Translations under genes and position numbers: made by a program
Assembly: GCA_021846485.1 (NCBI GenBank)
Contig: JAJZWW010000175.1
Span: forward strand, 1 to 6,848
Direction: 5' to 3'
DNA from: Actinomycetes bacterium
GTDB lineage: Bacteria; Actinomycetota; Acidimicrobiia; Acidimicrobiales; Palsa-688
Length of the DNA: 6,848 nt
Part shown: positions 6,707 to 6,848 of the stretch, piece by piece
How positions within the stretch are numbered: the first letter of the stretch is position 1
Layout of the letters: each line of letters opens with the position of its first letter
The notes under the pieces: generated by a model
Databases searched by the model: none
The model's input: the letters and a program-made list of their open reading frames with translations, nothing else
What the model was told of the DNA's origin: nothing

Positions 6707-6712
6707 ACCCTA
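6707..6712 (-). promoter_or_regulatory. Candidate -10 box (TAGGGT) for leaderless tkt transcription
   Basis: On the minus strand TAGGGT matches TANNNT and lies at -12 to -7 if transcription begins at the A of the tkt ATG, exactly the leaderless arrangement known in actinobacteria. The alternative reading is that AGGG (6711-6708), seven bases from ATG, acts as a weak ribosome-binding site on a transcript from further upstream. No clear -35 element is seen. Confidence 0.4.
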
Positions 6713-6733
6713 CCCACGCAGGCCTCCCCTCGT

Positions 6734-6753
6734 GCCGGTGGCTGCCGACCGGC
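6734..6753 (-). terminator. Short inverted repeat after the upstream gene, weak terminator candidate
   Basis: GCCGGT (6734-6739) pairs with ACCGGC (6748-6753) around an eight-base loop, beginning three bases past the TAG of the gene at the right edge. There is no T-run after it in the minus-strand direction, so it may have no function or may only slow the polymerase before the tkt start. Confidence 0.25.
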
Positions 6754-6756
6754 CGT

Positions 6757-6846
6757 CTAGGGGTCCAGCCGGAGGGCGCCGAGCACGCCGCCGCCCGCCG
6801 GCGGGCCGGTCCGCCCGGAGCCGGTGACCGTCTGGAAGGCCAGCTC
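6757..6846 (-). CDS. C-terminal end of an unidentified protein, cut by the window edge
   Basis: A minus-strand frame enters from the right edge and reads 29 codons (beginning ELAFQTVTGSGRTG, ending LGALRLDP) to a TAG at 6759-6757. The other two minus-strand frames do not stop nearby and have Arg-rich shadow-like composition, while this one has a balanced composition with a Gly/Pro-rich stretch, so it is the better candidate for a real gene end. Too little is present to identify it. It would end 56 bp before tkt on the same strand, so it may be the preceding operon gene or a separate unit. Confidence 0.4.
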   Translation of the reverse strand, partial: ELAFQTVTGSGRTGPPAGGGVLGALRLDP

Positions 6847-6848
6847 CA

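Overview
The window comes from a very high-GC bacterium, almost certainly an actinomycetote. Base composition, strong G/C use at third codon positions, GTG starts, TANNNT boxes placed directly against start codons, and a secreted TAP-like serine hydrolase all fit. The class could be Acidimicrobiia or a relative, but that is a guess from the gene set and was not tested.

Layout. Left part, plus strand: the 3' portion of a secreted alpha/beta-hydrolase of the tripeptidyl-aminopeptidase-like family (3-1511, open at the left edge), then a 67-codon gene for a small helical protein of unknown function (1572-1775). A 12-bp bulged hairpin at 1770-1801 lies between these genes and a convergent minus-strand cluster. 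Minus strand, read from right to left: the last 29 codons of an unidentified gene (6846-6757), transketolase tkt (6700-4682), transaldolase tal (4685-3588), 6-phosphogluconolactonase pgl (3543-2878), and a LOG/TIGR00730-type Rossmann-fold protein (2881-1808).

How the genes work together. tkt and tal are the two carbon-shuffling enzymes of the non-oxidative pentose phosphate pathway, and pgl is the second step of the oxidative branch. LOG-family enzymes hydrolyse nucleoside 5'-monophosphates to a base and ribose 5-phosphate, which is a transketolase substrate, so the whole cluster may centre on pentose-phosphate supply. The cluster is two tightly coupled gene pairs (tkt/tal by an ATGA overlap, pgl/LOG by a GTGA overlap) separated by a 44-bp gap. 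That gap holds a GC-rich hairpin followed by a promoter-like TAGTCT box. The zwf and opcA genes that lie between tal and pgl in many actinobacteria are absent here.

I see no mobile element, CRISPR array, RNA gene or evidently new defence-type system. The points worth a second look are the operon organisation, the LOG protein with its extra C-terminal domain, the leaderless-start signals, and the small unknown protein.
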